From positions 1 through 64,000 of the forward strand of contig JADIZV010000003.1 in the NCBI GenBank assembly GCA_016704565.1: DNA of 64,000 nucleotides, read 5' to 3'. Origin of the DNA: Candidatus Phosphoribacter baldrii. GTDB lineage: Bacteria > Actinomycetota > Actinomycetes > Actinomycetales > Dermatophilaceae. The position numbers were made by a program, and so were the translations under genes. Position 1 is the first letter of the stretch. The number at the start of each line of letters is the position of its first letter. This document shows, one piece after another, positions 50,205 to 59,619 of this stretch. The notes under the pieces were generated by a model. It was not told the origin of the DNA, ran no database searches, and saw only the letters and a program-made list of their open reading frames with translations.

Positions 50205-52217
50205 GTGGCCGATCCGTCGACATATCGCCCGGCGCCCGGGCAGATCCCGACCGACCCGGGGGTCTACCGGTTTCGAGACCCTGCCGGCCGGGTCATCTAT
50301 GTCGGCAAGGCCAAGTCGCTGCGGCCGCGACTGTCGTCCTACTTCCAGGATCTGGCGGCTCTGCATCCGCGGACGGCGACGATGGTCCGGACGGGGGCCA
50401 GCGTCGAGTGGACGGTCGTGGCCAACGAGGTCGAGGCGCTCCAGCTGGAATACGCGTGGATCAAGGAGTTCGACCCCCGGTTCAACGTCCGCTACCGCGA
50501 CGACAAGTCCTACCCGTTCTTGGCGGTGACCCTCGGCGAGCAGTTCCCGCGCGCCCAGGTGTTGCGCGGCGCCAAGCGCAAGGGCACCCGCTACTTCGGG
50601 CCCTACTCCCATGCCTGGGCCATCCGCGAGACGCTTGACCTCCTGCTGCGAGTGTTTCCCGTCCGCACGTGCAGCTCAGGGGTGTTCAAGCGGGCTGCCC
50701 AGAGTGGTCGGCCGTGCCTGCTGGGCTACCTCGATAAGTGCGCCGCCCCGTGTGTCGGTCGGGTCACCGAGGACGAGCACCGCGCGATCGCCGAGGAGTT
50801 CTGCGACTTCATGGCTGGCAACACGACGCGGTTCGTGCGCCGGACGGAGCGGGCCATGCAGGAGGCTGCGGCTGAGCTGGAGTTCGAGCGGGCCGCGAGA
50901 CTGCGGGATGACCTCGTGGCCCTCACCAAGGCGCTGGAGAAGAACGCGGTCGTGCTCGGGGATGCCACCGACGCGGACGTGTTCGCCATCGCCGACGACG
51001 AGCTAGAAGCAGCGGTGCAAGTCTTCCACGTCCGCGGCGGACGCGTCCGCGGGCAGCGCGGCTGGGTGGTCGAGAAGGAACACGAACAGCTGCCGGACCT
51101 CGTCGAGCACTTGCTTCAGCAGGTCTACGGCGACCAGCCCCCCGAAGCGGTTCCCCGTGAGGTCCTCGTCCCGGTGCTTCCGTCTGAGCCCGCGCCGGTG
51201 GCCGCGTGGCTGGCATCGCGGCGGGGTGCCTCGGTCGATCTCCGGGTGCCACGACGGGGGGACAAACGCGCGCTGATGCAGACGGTCGAGCGCAACGCGC
51301 TGCAATCGTTGGCGCGGCACAAGGTCAGCCGCGCTGGGGACCTCACCGCGCGCAGCGTCGCGCTGCAGGAGTTGCAGGAGTCATTGGGCCTGTCCGAGGC
51401 ACCGTTGCGGATCGAGTGCTTCGACGTCTCGCACGTCCAAGGGACCAATGTTGTGGCCTCGATGGTGGTCTTCGAGGACGGGCTGGCCCGCTCGAGTGAG
51501 TATCGCCGCTTCATCATCCGGTCCGCCGATCCGCACGGAGGCGACGGTTCGGCCGCAGCGGCCACCGTTGACGACACTGCCGCGATGCGCGAGGTGCTCA
51601 CCCGCCGGTTCTCCAGGTTGCTCGCCGCCGAGTCCGTTGACCAGGACGACGCCGGGCCGACCACCACACCATCCGGTATGCCGTCCGCCCCGGGCATCGA
51701 TCCCGACACCGGCCGACCGCGCAAGTTCGCCTATCGCCCCAACCTCGTCGTCGTCGATGGCGGACTCCCCCAGGTCAACGCTGCCGCGGCCGTCCTGGCG
51801 GAGCTCGGCATCACCGACCTGGCGCTGGTCGGCCTGGCCAAGCGTCTGGAAGAGGTGTGGGTCCCCGGTCAGGCCTTCCCGGTCATCCTGCCCAGGACCA
51901 GCGAAGGGCTCTACCTGCTGCAGCGGGTCCGGGACGAGGCTCACCGGTTCGCCATCACGTTCCATCGCCAACGGCGGGCCAAGGCGATGACGACCTCGGT
52001 GCTGGACGGCATACCGGGGCTCGGGCCGTCGCGTCGCGCGGCACTGCTGGCGCGGTACGGGTCAGTGAAGAAACTGCGAGCGGCCACGCCGGAGGACCTT
52101 GAGGAGGTCGCCGGCATCGGCCCGTCGCTGGCCAAGGCCGTTGTCGTTGCGTTGGCCCGGGACTCGGCAGCACGGCCGGCGAGCGTTAACGTGACCACTG
52201 GGGAGATCCTCGACTGA
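50205..52217 (+). CDS. uvrC: excinuclease ABC subunit C
   Basis: Dual-incision nuclease of nucleotide excision repair, about 670 residues from GTG 50205 (GTGGGG upstream). The N-terminal GIY-YIG domain is PGVYRFRDPAGRVIYVGKAKSLRPRLSSYF. It is followed by the Cys-rich CLLGYLDKCAAPCVGRV, a UVR motif (MQEAAAELEFERAARLRDDLVAL), the RNase-H-like C-terminal nuclease (RIECFDVSHVQGTNVVASMVVFEDG, LVVVDGGLPQVNAA) and tandem helix-hairpin-helix motifs (LDGIPGLGPSRRAALLARYGSVKKL, VAGIGPSLAKAVV). Intact; 16 bp before rapZ. Confidence 0.95.
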   Translation: MADPSTYRPAPGQIPTDPGVYRFRDPAGRVIYVGKAKSLRPRLSSYFQDLAALHPRTATMVRTGASVEWTVVANEVEALQLEYAWIKEFDPRFNVRYRDDKSYPFLAVTLGEQFPRAQVLRGAKRKGTRYFGPYSHAWAIRETLDLLLRVFPVRTCSSGVFKRAAQSGRPCLLGYLDKCAAPCVGRVTEDEHRAIAEEFCDFMAGNTTRFVRRTERAMQEAAAELEFERAARLRDDLVALTKALEKNAVVLGDATDADVFAIADDELEAAVQVFHVRGGRVRGQRGWVVEKEHEQLPDLVEHLLQQVYGDQPPEAVPREVLVPVLPSEPAPVAAWLASRRGASVDLRVPRRGDKRALMQTVERNALQSLARHKVSRAGDLTARSVALQELQESLGLSEAPLRIECFDVSHVQGTNVVASMVVFEDGLARSSEYRRFIIRSADPHGGDGSAAAATVDDTAAMREVLTRRFSRLLAAESVDQDDAGPTTTPSGMPSAPGIDPDTGRPRKFAYRPNLVVVDGGLPQVNAAAAVLAELGITDLALVGLAKRLEEVWVPGQAFPVILPRTSEGLYLLQRVRDEAHRFAITFHRQRRAKAMTTSVLDGIPGLGPSRRAALLARYGSVKKLRAATPEDLEEVAGIGPSLAKAVVVALARDSAARPASVNVTTGEILD

Positions 52218-52233
52218 GCCAGGAGGAGCCAGG

Positions 52234-53169
52234 ATGGACGAACAGCCGGTGGAACGAGAGCCCGCTGAGGGGTTGCGGGCCGTGCCGGGCGATGCGCGTC
52301 CGCCCTTGGTCGTCATCACCGGGATGAGCGGTGCCGGACGGTCCACAGTCGCCAAGGCACTGGAAGACCACGGGTGGCACGTCGTGGAGAATCTGCCCCC
52401 ACAGTTGTTGAGCGAGCTTGAGTCGTTGCGGGAGCGAGCCCGACCGTCCGCCGACGGAGGACCGTCACCGCGGTTGGCCGTGGTCATCGACTCCCGGACT
52501 CGGTGGCTGGCCGGTCAGGGCAGCCCGCTCCTGGACCAGCTGACGGGCGGCCCCCAGCGACCCGTGCTCGTCTTCCTCGATGCGACCGATGAAGCACTCG
52601 TGCGCCGATTCGAGAGTGTGCGCCGACCCCACCCCTTGCAGGGAAACGGACGGTTGCTCGATGCCATCGCCGCCGAGCGGGCAGTCATGGCCGACCTGCG
52701 CTCGGAGGCTGACGTCATCGTCGACACCTCCGGCCTCAACGTGCACCAACTCCACGCCAAGGTGTCCTCCTTGCTCGATGCGAGTGTCGGAGCGCGGGTG
52801 CGCCTGGCGGTGATGTCGTTCGGCTTCAAGTACGGCATACCCCTGGACGCCGACTTCGTGATGGACATGCGCTTTCTGCCCAATCCGTTCTGGGTGCCGG
52901 ACCTGCGCGCCATGGCGGGCACGGACCCGGCGGTGGCCGACTACGTGCTCGGTCAAGTCGACGCGACGGAGTTTCTGGACCGGGCCCTGGCCATGTTCGA
53001 GCCCGTCCTCGCGGGCTATGCACGTGAGGGGCGCCGCTACGCCACGGTCGCTATCGGCTGCACAGGCGGCAAGCACCGTTCGGTGGCGATGACCGAGGCA
53101 TTGGCCGCGCGGTTCGACCCTGAGCGCGTGGTGGCCTTCGTCGTGCATCGCGACCTCGGCCGGGAGTGA
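52234..53169 (+). CDS. rapZ: RapZ family nucleotide-binding protein (RNase adapter)
   Basis: 311 residues. Walker A GMSGAGRSTVAKALED, the conserved ENLPPQLL, FLDATDEALVRRFESVRRPHPL, the C-terminal FGFKYGIPLDADFVMDMRFLPNPFW and the signature IGCTGGKHRSVAMTEAL. In E. coli RapZ directs RNase E to the GlmZ small RNA; in actinobacteria the role is less clear but the gene is conserved with yvcK and whiA. AGGAGGAGCC precedes ATG 52234. Ten bases before yvcK. Confidence 0.95.
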   Translation: MDEQPVEREPAEGLRAVPGDARPPLVVITGMSGAGRSTVAKALEDHGWHVVENLPPQLLSELESLRERARPSADGGPSPRLAVVIDSRTRWLAGQGSPLLDQLTGGPQRPVLVFLDATDEALVRRFESVRRPHPLQGNGRLLDAIAAERAVMADLRSEADVIVDTSGLNVHQLHAKVSSLLDASVGARVRLAVMSFGFKYGIPLDADFVMDMRFLPNPFWVPDLRAMAGTDPAVADYVLGQVDATEFLDRALAMFEPVLAGYAREGRRYATVAIGCTGGKHRSVAMTEALAARFDPERVVAFVVHRDLGRE

Positions 53170-53179
53170 CAACCCGAGA

Positions 53180-54118
53180 ATGAACGGTCCACGAGTCGTC
53201 GCCCTGGGCGGCGGGCATGGCTTGGCAGCATCGCTAGCAGCGCTGCGACTGGTCACCGATCGCGTCACAGCGGTCGTCACGGTCGCCGACGACGGGGGCT
53301 CGTCCGGGCGGCTGCGGGAGGAGTTCAACGTCCTGCCTCCAGGCGATCTGCGCATGGCCCTGGCGGCGCTGTGTGACGACCGTCCGTGGGGCCAGATTTG
53401 GCGCGATGTGTTGCAGCACCGGTTCGGCGGCGAAGGCCCGCTGGCCGGTCACGCGATGGGCAACCTGCTCATCGTGGCCCTCTGGGACCAGCTCGGCGAC
53501 ACGGTGGCAGGGCTGGATCTCGTTGCCCGTCTTCTAGATTCGCGCGGACGCGTGCTGCCGATGGCAGGCGAACCGCTGGAGATCGAGGCCGATGTCGTTG
53601 GTGGCGATCCGGCCCGACCCGGCGAGGTGGCCGTCGTGCGAGGCCAACACCGGGTGGCGTCCACCCACGGCAGGGTGACCAAGATCCGGCTGATTCCGCA
53701 GCACCCGAAGTCCTGCCCCGAAGCTCTCGGCGCCATCGAGGAAGCGGATTGGGTGTTCCTCGGCCCGGGGTCATGGTTCACGTCGGTGCTTCCGCATGTC
53801 CTGGTCCCCGACGTGCGAGCGGCCCTGGAACGCACGTCGGCCCGCCGGGTGCTCAACCTCAACCTCGATGTGCACCGCGGGGAGACCGAAGGCTTCCGGG
53901 CGGTGGATCATCTGACCTCGTTGGCCGAGCACGCGCCCGAGCTTCGACTTGATGTCGTGATTGCCGACCCGAGCGTCCTTGACGATGCGGACGAGGTCGC
54001 GCGCGTTGCGGGGGAGTTGGGGGCCCGATTGGTGAGCTCAGCCATCGCGGCCTCCGGGCGGCCTGGACAGCACGATGCGTTGGGTCTCGCGGCGGCATAT
54101 CGGGACCTCATGGGGTGA
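53180..54118 (+). CDS. yvcK: YvcK/GlmR (CofD-like) family protein
   Basis: 312 residues, starting MNGPRVVALGGGHGLAASLAALR. The motifs VTVADDGGSSGRLREEF, PPGDLRMALAALCDD and HAMGNLLIVALWDQLGD and the C-terminal HDALGLAAAYRDLM define the gluconeogenesis-factor family, which binds UDP-GlcNAc and tunes peptidoglycan precursor supply. It lies between rapZ and whiA in the conserved order. Intact. Confidence 0.94.
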   Translation: MNGPRVVALGGGHGLAASLAALRLVTDRVTAVVTVADDGGSSGRLREEFNVLPPGDLRMALAALCDDRPWGQIWRDVLQHRFGGEGPLAGHAMGNLLIVALWDQLGDTVAGLDLVARLLDSRGRVLPMAGEPLEIEADVVGGDPARPGEVAVVRGQHRVASTHGRVTKIRLIPQHPKSCPEALGAIEEADWVFLGPGSWFTSVLPHVLVPDVRAALERTSARRVLNLNLDVHRGETEGFRAVDHLTSLAEHAPELRLDVVIADPSVLDDADEVARVAGELGARLVSSAIAASGRPGQHDALGLAAAYRDLMG

Positions 54119-54284
54119 GCAGGGCGCCGGGCCTCAGGACGGAACGACCGTTGGCCGATCTCCCTCAAGTGCCTGGTCGCTCAAGCCGCGTGACGACCCT
54201 GGATCGGCTAGGCTGACGCGGCATTCGTCACCCAGGGGCGGGTCGTTCGGATTGGTGACACTCACGTAAGGGCAGGTTGTGTCG

Positions 54285-55262
54285 ATGGCCATGACAGCAC
54301 GGGTGAAGGACGAGCTGTCCCGGCTCCAGATCACCAAACCGTGCTGTCGCAAGGCCGAGGTTTCGGCGACGATCCGGTTTGCCGGGGGGCTGCACATCGT
54401 TGGTGGACACATCGTCATCGAAGCCGAGCTCGATACGGCCAACGCGGTCCGTCGGCTGCGCCGGGACATCCTTGAGGTTTACGGTCATAAGGCCGAGGTC
54501 GTTGTCATGTCCGGCGGCGGGCTGCGGCGGGGCAGCCGCTACGTGCTGCGGGTCGTCGACGACGGCGCGACGTTGGCTCGCCAGACCGGCCTGGTCGACG
54601 GGCGTGGTCGGCCGGTCCGTGGGCTGCCGCCCAAGGTTGTTTCGTCGAGTGCGTGCGATGCGGAAGCGGCGTGGCGGGGCGCGTTCCTCGCCCACGGGTC
54701 GCTCACCGAACCCGGGCGCTCAAGCGCGCTCGAGATCACCTGCCCTGGTCCGGAGGCTGCGCTGGCTCTCGTCGGCGCCGCCCGGCGGCTGGGCATCCAG
54801 GCCAAAGCGCGCGAGGTGCGGGGCGTTGACCGAGTGGTCATCCGGGACGGTGACGCGATCGCAGCCATGCTCACCAGGTTGGGTGCCCACGACGCGGTGC
54901 TCGCCTGGGAGGAGCGGCGGATGCGCCGTGAGGTGCGGGCCACCGCCAATCGACTGGCCAACTTCGACGACGCCAACCTGCGGCGGTCGGCTCGAGCGGC
55001 CGTGGCGGCCGGAGCCCGCGTCGAGCGGGCCCTAGAGATCCTCGGCGACGAAGCACCCGACCACCTCAAGGAGGCAGGGGCCCTGCGCCTGGATCACAAA
55101 CAGGCATCTCTAGAAGAGCTCGGCCAACTGGCCTCGCCCCCGATGACCAAGGACGCCGTCGCCGGTCGGATCCGTCGACTGCTGGCGATGGCCGACAAGA
55201 AGGCATCTGACCTCGGGATCCCCAACACTGAGGCGAGTCTCACGCCGGACATGCTCGAATAG
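54285..55262 (+). CDS. whiA: WhiA sporulation/cell-division transcription regulator
   Basis: 325 residues starting MAMTARVKDELSRL at ATG 54285 (GTG 54279 and ATG 54291 are alternatives). The N-terminal LAGLIDADG-homing-endonuclease-like domain lacks the catalytic Asp (SATIRFAGGLHIVGGHIVIEAELDT; SCDAEAAWRGAFLAHGSLTEPG). The C-terminal HTH region is LDHKQASLEELGQLASPPMTKDAVAGRIRRLLAMADK. In Streptomyces WhiA works with WhiB on division genes. The 166 bp upstream separate it from yvcK, so it may have its own promoter. Confidence 0.95.
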   Translation: MAMTARVKDELSRLQITKPCCRKAEVSATIRFAGGLHIVGGHIVIEAELDTANAVRRLRRDILEVYGHKAEVVVMSGGGLRRGSRYVLRVVDDGATLARQTGLVDGRGRPVRGLPPKVVSSSACDAEAAWRGAFLAHGSLTEPGRSSALEITCPGPEAALALVGAARRLGIQAKAREVRGVDRVVIRDGDAIAAMLTRLGAHDAVLAWEERRMRREVRATANRLANFDDANLRRSARAAVAAGARVERALEILGDEAPDHLKEAGALRLDHKQASLEELGQLASPPMTKDAVAGRIRRLLAMADKKASDLGIPNTEASLTPDMLE

Positions 55263-55570
55263 GCGCCACCGACAGGTGACCGGCGCGGGCACGGCATACC
55301 CAAGGGGTCGGTGATGACACGCGGCGGTATGCCGTGTGACACCTTCCCGTCACCCGCGCGACGCACTGTGCTCACCCTGTCGTGGCGTGCGTCACGCGCA
55401 GGCTGTGACCTACGTCCTGACCTTCCGTTGACGGCCCAGACCGCGTAGTCCGTGAGGTGTCAGAGCACTAGGGTTGGGGCAGTACCACGGGCTGCCAACG
55501 ACGGCCGCTGGTCGTCGAGGTGAGCCCGTGGGCGTGTCCATCGACTCCAGTCGGAAGGGTTTTGATCACA
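55263..55570. other. 308-bp intergenic region between whiA and gap
   Basis: No gene is supported. CACGGCATAC (55290-55299) and its complement GTATGCCGTG (55327-55336) face each other across 27 bp; this may be a weak hairpin after whiA or two copies of the over-represented word. The second half should hold the promoter of the gap-pgk-tpiA operon. No riboswitch-like structure is recognised. Confidence 0.4.
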
Positions 55571-56578
55571 GTGACCGTCAAGGTAGGCATCAACGGCTTC
55601 GGCCGCATCGGCCGCAACTTCTACCGGGCCGTTGTCGAGTCCGGCGCGGACATCGAGGTCGTGGCTGTCAACGACCTGACTGACAACAAGAGCCTCGCGC
55701 ACCTGCTCAAGTACGACTCGATCCTCGGCCGGTTCCCCGGCGAGGTGACCTACGACGAGAGCTCGATCACCGCCGGTGGCAAGACGTTCGCCGCGTGGGC
55801 CGAGCGCGACCCGGCCAAGCTCGACTGGGCCAGCGTGGGCGCTGACATCGTCATCGAGTCCACCGGGTTCTTCACCGACGCAACCAAGGCCAAGGCGCAC
55901 GTCGACGGTGGTGCCAAGAAGGTCATCATCTCGGCTCCGGCGTCCAACGAGGACATCACCATCGTCATGGGCGTCAACGACGACAAGTACGACCCGGCGC
56001 TGCACACGGTCATCTCCAACGCCTCGTGCACGACGAACTGCCTGGCCCCCATGGCCAAGGCGCTCAATGACGGTCTGGGGATCGTCAAGGGCCTCATGAC
56101 GACCATCCACGCCTACACCCAGGACCAGAACCTCCAGGACGCCCCGCACAAGGACCTGCGTCGCGCCCGCGCCGCGGCCCTCAACATGGTGCCGACGACG
56201 ACCGGTGCGGCCAAGGCCGTGTCCCTCGTCTTGCCCGAGCTCAAGGGCAAGCTTGACGGCTACGCCATGCGCGTCCCGACACCGACCGGTTCGGCGACCG
56301 ATCTCACCTTCGAAGCTGCTCGTGAGACGACCGTCGAAGAGGTCAACGCGATCGTCAAGGCTGCCGCCGAGTCGGGCCCGCTCAAGGGCTACCTCGTCTA
56401 CACCGAGGCTCCGATCGTGTCCAAGGACATCGAGACTGACCCGGCATCGTGCATCTTCGACGCGCCACTGACCAAGGTCATCGGCAACCAGGTCAAGGTC
56501 CTGGGCTGGTACGACAACGAGTGGGGCTACAGCAACCGGCTCGTGGACCTTTGTGCCCTCGTCGGGTCCAAGCTCTGA
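55571..56578 (+). CDS. gap: glyceraldehyde-3-phosphate dehydrogenase, type I
   Basis: 335 residues from GTG 55571. It has the NAD-binding VKVGINGFGRIGRNFYRAV, ISNASCTTNCLAPMAK with the catalytic Cys, and HAYTQDQNLQDAPHKDLRRARAAALNMVPTTTGAAKA. Catalyses oxidative phosphorylation of glyceraldehyde 3-phosphate in glycolysis. First gene of gap-pgk-tpiA; 42 bp before pgk. The start is placed at GTG because the conserved protein begins two residues before VKVGING. Confidence 0.96.
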   Translation: MTVKVGINGFGRIGRNFYRAVVESGADIEVVAVNDLTDNKSLAHLLKYDSILGRFPGEVTYDESSITAGGKTFAAWAERDPAKLDWASVGADIVIESTGFFTDATKAKAHVDGGAKKVIISAPASNEDITIVMGVNDDKYDPALHTVISNASCTTNCLAPMAKALNDGLGIVKGLMTTIHAYTQDQNLQDAPHKDLRRARAAALNMVPTTTGAAKAVSLVLPELKGKLDGYAMRVPTPTGSATDLTFEAARETTVEEVNAIVKAAAESGPLKGYLVYTEAPIVSKDIETDPASCIFDAPLTKVIGNQVKVLGWYDNEWGYSNRLVDLCALVGSKL

Positions 56579-56620
56579 CCGGCTGACCGAAAAACCTAGC
56601 CACACAAGGAGGTTGGCACC

Positions 56621-57823
56621 GTGAAGACCATTGCCGGACTGGGCGACCTGCGCGGCAAGCGCGTTCTCGTCCGCTCGGATCTCAACGTCCCCCTCGACGG
56701 TGACAAAAACATCACCGACGACGGCCGGATCCGCGCCTCGGTGCCGACCATCAAGGCCCTCGCCGAGGCGGGCGCACGCGTCGTCGTGTGCGCCCACCTC
56801 GGCCGGCCCAAGGGGGCACCAGAGGACAAATACTCCCTCGCCCCCGTCGTCGGGCGGATGAGCGAGCTGCTCGGCCAGCCCGTCGCGTTCGCCACCGACA
56901 CCGTCGGCGACTCGGCCAAGGCCGTCGTCGCTGGCCTGGTCGACGGGGACGTGGCGCTGCTGGAGAACATCCGGTTCAACGCCGGCGAGACGAGCAAGGA
57001 CGAAGGGGAGCGGGCCGAGTTCGCCGGCCAGCTCGCCGAGTTGGCCGATGCTTATGTGTCCGACGGCTTCGGCGTCGTGCACCGCAAGCAGGCCTCGGTC
57101 TATGACATCGTCCGGCTGCTGCCGTCGGCCATGGGTGGCCTGGTGGCTGCCGAGGTGCAGGTGCTCAAGCGCCTCACCGAGGACCCGGCCCGTCCGTATG
57201 CCGTCGTGCTCGGCGGCGCGAAGGTCGCCGACAAGCTCGCCGTCATCGAGAACCTCATGAAGACGGCCGACCGGCTGCTCATCGGCGGCGGGATGGCCTT
57301 CACCTTCCTCGCGGCCGAAGGCTACGAGGTCGGCTCGAGCCTGCTGGACAAGGACAACATCGAGACCTGCAAGGGCTACCTGGCCCGGGCCAAGGAGTCC
57401 GGGGTCGAGATCGTCCTGCCGGTCGATGTCGTCGCAGCCTCGGCCTTCTCGGCCGACGCCGACCACGATGTGGTGCCGGCGGACGGCATACCGGCTGATC
57501 GGATGGGCCTGGACATCGGGCCGAAGTCCGCGGAGCTCTACGCGAGCAAGGTGCGCGACGCGAAGACCGTGTTCTGGAACGGCCCGATGGGCGCGTTCGA
57601 GATGGCCCCGTATGCCGCGGGCACCCTCGCCGTCGCCGAGGCCCTCGTCGAGGCGACGTCGGACGGCGCGCTGACCGTCGTCGGCGGCGGCGACTCGGCT
57701 GCTGCCGTGCGCCAGCTGGGCTTCACCGACGACCAGTTCGGCCACATCTCCACCGGTGGCGGAGCGTCGCTGGAATACCTTGAGGGCAAAGAACTGCCCG
57801 GCATCTCCATCCTCAACGGCTGA
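56621..57823 (+). CDS. pgk: phosphoglycerate kinase
   Basis: 400 residues, GTG 56621 after AAGGAGGTTGG. Motifs are RVLVRSDLNVPLDGD, RIRASVPTIKALAEAGARVVVCAHLGRPKG, VALLENIRFNAGE, LGGAKVADKLAVIENL and VVGGGDSAAAVRQLG. Transfers phosphate from 1,3-bisphosphoglycerate to ADP. In operon between gap and tpiA. Confidence 0.97.
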   Translation: MKTIAGLGDLRGKRVLVRSDLNVPLDGDKNITDDGRIRASVPTIKALAEAGARVVVCAHLGRPKGAPEDKYSLAPVVGRMSELLGQPVAFATDTVGDSAKAVVAGLVDGDVALLENIRFNAGETSKDEGERAEFAGQLAELADAYVSDGFGVVHRKQASVYDIVRLLPSAMGGLVAAEVQVLKRLTEDPARPYAVVLGGAKVADKLAVIENLMKTADRLLIGGGMAFTFLAAEGYEVGSSLLDKDNIETCKGYLARAKESGVEIVLPVDVVAASAFSADADHDVVPADGIPADRMGLDIGPKSAELYASKVRDAKTVFWNGPMGAFEMAPYAAGTLAVAEALVEATSDGALTVVGGGDSAAAVRQLGFTDDQFGHISTGGGASLEYLEGKELPGISILNG

Positions 57824-57845
57824 CCACGAAGGAGCCGCACCACTT

Positions 57846-58634
57846 ATGAGCCGTATCCCGCTGCTCGCCGGCAACTGGAAGATGAACCAGGACCACCTGC
57901 AGGCCACGCACCTGGTCCAGAAGCTCGACTGGACGCTGCGTGACGCCAAGCACGACTTCGGCGCCGTCGAGGTCGCGGTCCTGCCGCCGTTCACCGACCT
58001 GCGCTCGGTGCAGACCCTCGTTGAGGGCGACAAACTCGCCGTCCGCTACGGCGCCCAGGATCTGTCCGTCCACGACTCGGGGGCCTACACCGGTGAGATC
58101 TCCGGCGCGTTCCTGGCCAAGCTCGGCTGCACCTACGTGACGATCGGGCACAGCGAGCGGCGCGAATACCACAACGAGACCGACGAGGTCGTGGGCGCCA
58201 AGGTCAAGGCCGCCTACCGGCACGGCATCACCCCGATCCTGTGCTGCGGTGAGGGTCTGGACATCCGCAAGGCGGGCGGCCAGGTCGAGCATGTCGTCGG
58301 CCAGCTGACCAAGGACCTCGAGGGCATCCCGGCCGAGCAGGCCCGCTCGATCGTCATCGCCTACGAGCCCATCTGGGCGATCGGCACCGGAGAGGTGGCC
58401 ACCCCGGAGGACGCGCAGGAGGTGTGTGCGGCGATCCGAACGCTGCTCGCTGACCTCTACTCCGGTGACCTCGCCGACGGAGTCCGGGTGCTCTACGGCG
58501 GATCGGTCAAGTCGTCCAACGTCGCCGCGATCATGGCCAAGGAGGACGTCGATGGCGCCCTCGTCGGCGGTGCCTCGCTCGACGCCGCCGAGTTCGCCGC
58601 GATCTGCCGGTTCAAGGACCACGTCACCGGCTGA
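57846..58634 (+). CDS. tpiA: triosephosphate isomerase
   Basis: 262 residues from ATG 57846 (AAGGAGCC upstream). LAGNWKMNQDH carries the substrate Lys; TIGHSERREYHNETD has the electrophilic His; AYEPIWAIGTGEVAT holds the catalytic Glu; VLYGGSVKSSN binds phosphate. Interconverts dihydroxyacetone phosphate and glyceraldehyde 3-phosphate. Last gene of the glycolytic trio, followed by a strong hairpin. Confidence 0.97.
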   Translation: MSRIPLLAGNWKMNQDHLQATHLVQKLDWTLRDAKHDFGAVEVAVLPPFTDLRSVQTLVEGDKLAVRYGAQDLSVHDSGAYTGEISGAFLAKLGCTYVTIGHSERREYHNETDEVVGAKVKAAYRHGITPILCCGEGLDIRKAGGQVEHVVGQLTKDLEGIPAEQARSIVIAYEPIWAIGTGEVATPEDAQEVCAAIRTLLADLYSGDLADGVRVLYGGSVKSSNVAAIMAKEDVDGALVGGASLDAAEFAAICRFKDHVTG

Positions 58635-58657
58635 CCCTCTGGTCCGCACGCGCATCC

Positions 58658-58693
58658 GGTATGCCGCCCGCTCACCCGAGCGGGCGGCATACC
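58658..58693. terminator. perfect 16-bp hairpin after tpiA
   Basis: GGTATGCCGCCCGCTC (58658-58673), loop ACCC, and exact complement (58678-58693). It closes the gap-pgk-tpiA operon and incorporates the GGTATGCCG/CGGCATACC word in its arms. A short T-poor tail follows, as is common in high-GC genomes. Confidence 0.8.
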
Positions 58694-58824
58694 TCTGCGT
58701 GGGGGCTGGGGAGGACGTGGTGTCCGCCTGCGGGGAGTCCGTTCGGGTTTTCCGGCTTGGTGCAGGTATCCTGACCCTCGGCCCTGCGGGGTCTTCCGAC
58801 TGAACGAAATGGGGCGCGCAACTC

Positions 58825-59073
58825 GTGACCGTGGTGAAGATCGCCTTGCAGGTGATGCTCGTGCTTTCGAGCCTGTTCCTGACCTTGCTCATCCTCATGC
58901 ACAAGGGCAAGGGCGGGGGGCTGTCGGACATGTTCGGCGGGGGCATGTCCAGTTCTCTGGGCGGGTCGACCATCGCCGAGCGCAACCTCGACCGGTTCAC
59001 CATCGCGGTGGCCATCCTCTGGTTCACGGCGGTCGTCGGACTGGGCCTGGTCGAGCGTTTCGTCACGGCCTGA
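58825..59073 (+). CDS. secG: preprotein translocase subunit SecG
   Basis: 82 residues, GTG 58825. Two membrane helices (KIALQVMLVLSSLFLTLLILMH; RFTIAVAILWFTAVVGLGLVERF) flank the conserved loop HKGKGGGLSDMFGGGMSSSLGGST. SecG assists SecYE in protein export. It follows tpiA as in many actinobacteria and lies 14 bp before rbpA. Confidence 0.95.
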   Translation: MTVVKIALQVMLVLSSLFLTLLILMHKGKGGGLSDMFGGGMSSSLGGSTIAERNLDRFTIAVAILWFTAVVGLGLVERFVTA

Positions 59074-59087
59074 GACGGGGGACGACC

Positions 59088-59438
59088 ATGGCAAGTGGGA
59101 ACGCGATCCGCGGCAGCCGCGTCGGCGCCGGACCGATGGGCGAGGCCGAGCGCGGGGAGTCGGCCCCTCGGGTCCACATCTCCTATTGGTGCACGAACGG
59201 CCACGAGACGCGGCCGTCCTTTGCCCAGGAGCCGGGCATGGTGGCTCCCGAGCACTGGGACTGCCCTCGTTGTGGGCTGCCGGCCGGGCAGGACCGCGAG
59301 AACCCGCCTGCTCCGCCCAAGGTGGAGCCCTACAAGACGCACCTGGCCTATGTGAAGGAGCGGCGCTCTGACGCTGACGGCCAGGCAATCCTCGATGAGG
59401 CGCTGGGCGCCCTCCGTCAGCGCGGCCTCATCCAGTAG
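59088..59438 (+). CDS. rbpA: RNA polymerase-binding protein RbpA
   Basis: 116 residues from ATG 59088. SYWCTNGH...WDCPRCGLPAG forms the zinc-binding core, preceded by the basic RGSRVGAGPMGE linker; the C-terminal helix PYKTHLAYVKERRSDADGQAILDEALGALR binds sigma. An actinobacteria-specific factor that stabilises the RNA polymerase-principal sigma complex. Good taxonomic marker. Confidence 0.96.
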   Translation: MASGNAIRGSRVGAGPMGEAERGESAPRVHISYWCTNGHETRPSFAQEPGMVAPEHWDCPRCGLPAGQDRENPPAPPKVEPYKTHLAYVKERRSDADGQAILDEALGALRQRGLIQ

Positions 59439-59619
59439 CTCGACTTGGGGGCCGGTTCGGCCGGGTTGCGACTCGGGCTGTCCGGACAACGTCTGCGGCT
59501 GTGTGGATTTCGGGGTCGTTCCGCGGTCCGGAGCCCGACATCATCGACATCCGGAGCCCGACATCACCGGTGGGTGTGAGGATGTCCGGCGCGCAGAGCG
59601 GCTGTGGGACTCAGGAGGC
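59439..59619. other. 181-bp gap between convergent genes with a 16-bp direct repeat
   Basis: CCGGAGCCCGACATCA occurs twice, at 59528-59543 and 59551-59566, separated by 7 bp. No gene and no clear terminator are seen. The repeat is probably a small local duplication. Confidence 0.45.

Noticed and set aside
55290..55336. Inverted CACGGCATAC/GTATGCCGTG as a terminator
   Set aside because: 27-bp spacer is long; the two arms are more likely independent copies of the frequent word.
55460..58033. Long minus-strand frame (about 857 codons) opposite gap, pgk and the tpiA start
   Set aside because: Antisense of three conserved glycolytic genes; translation has no motifs.
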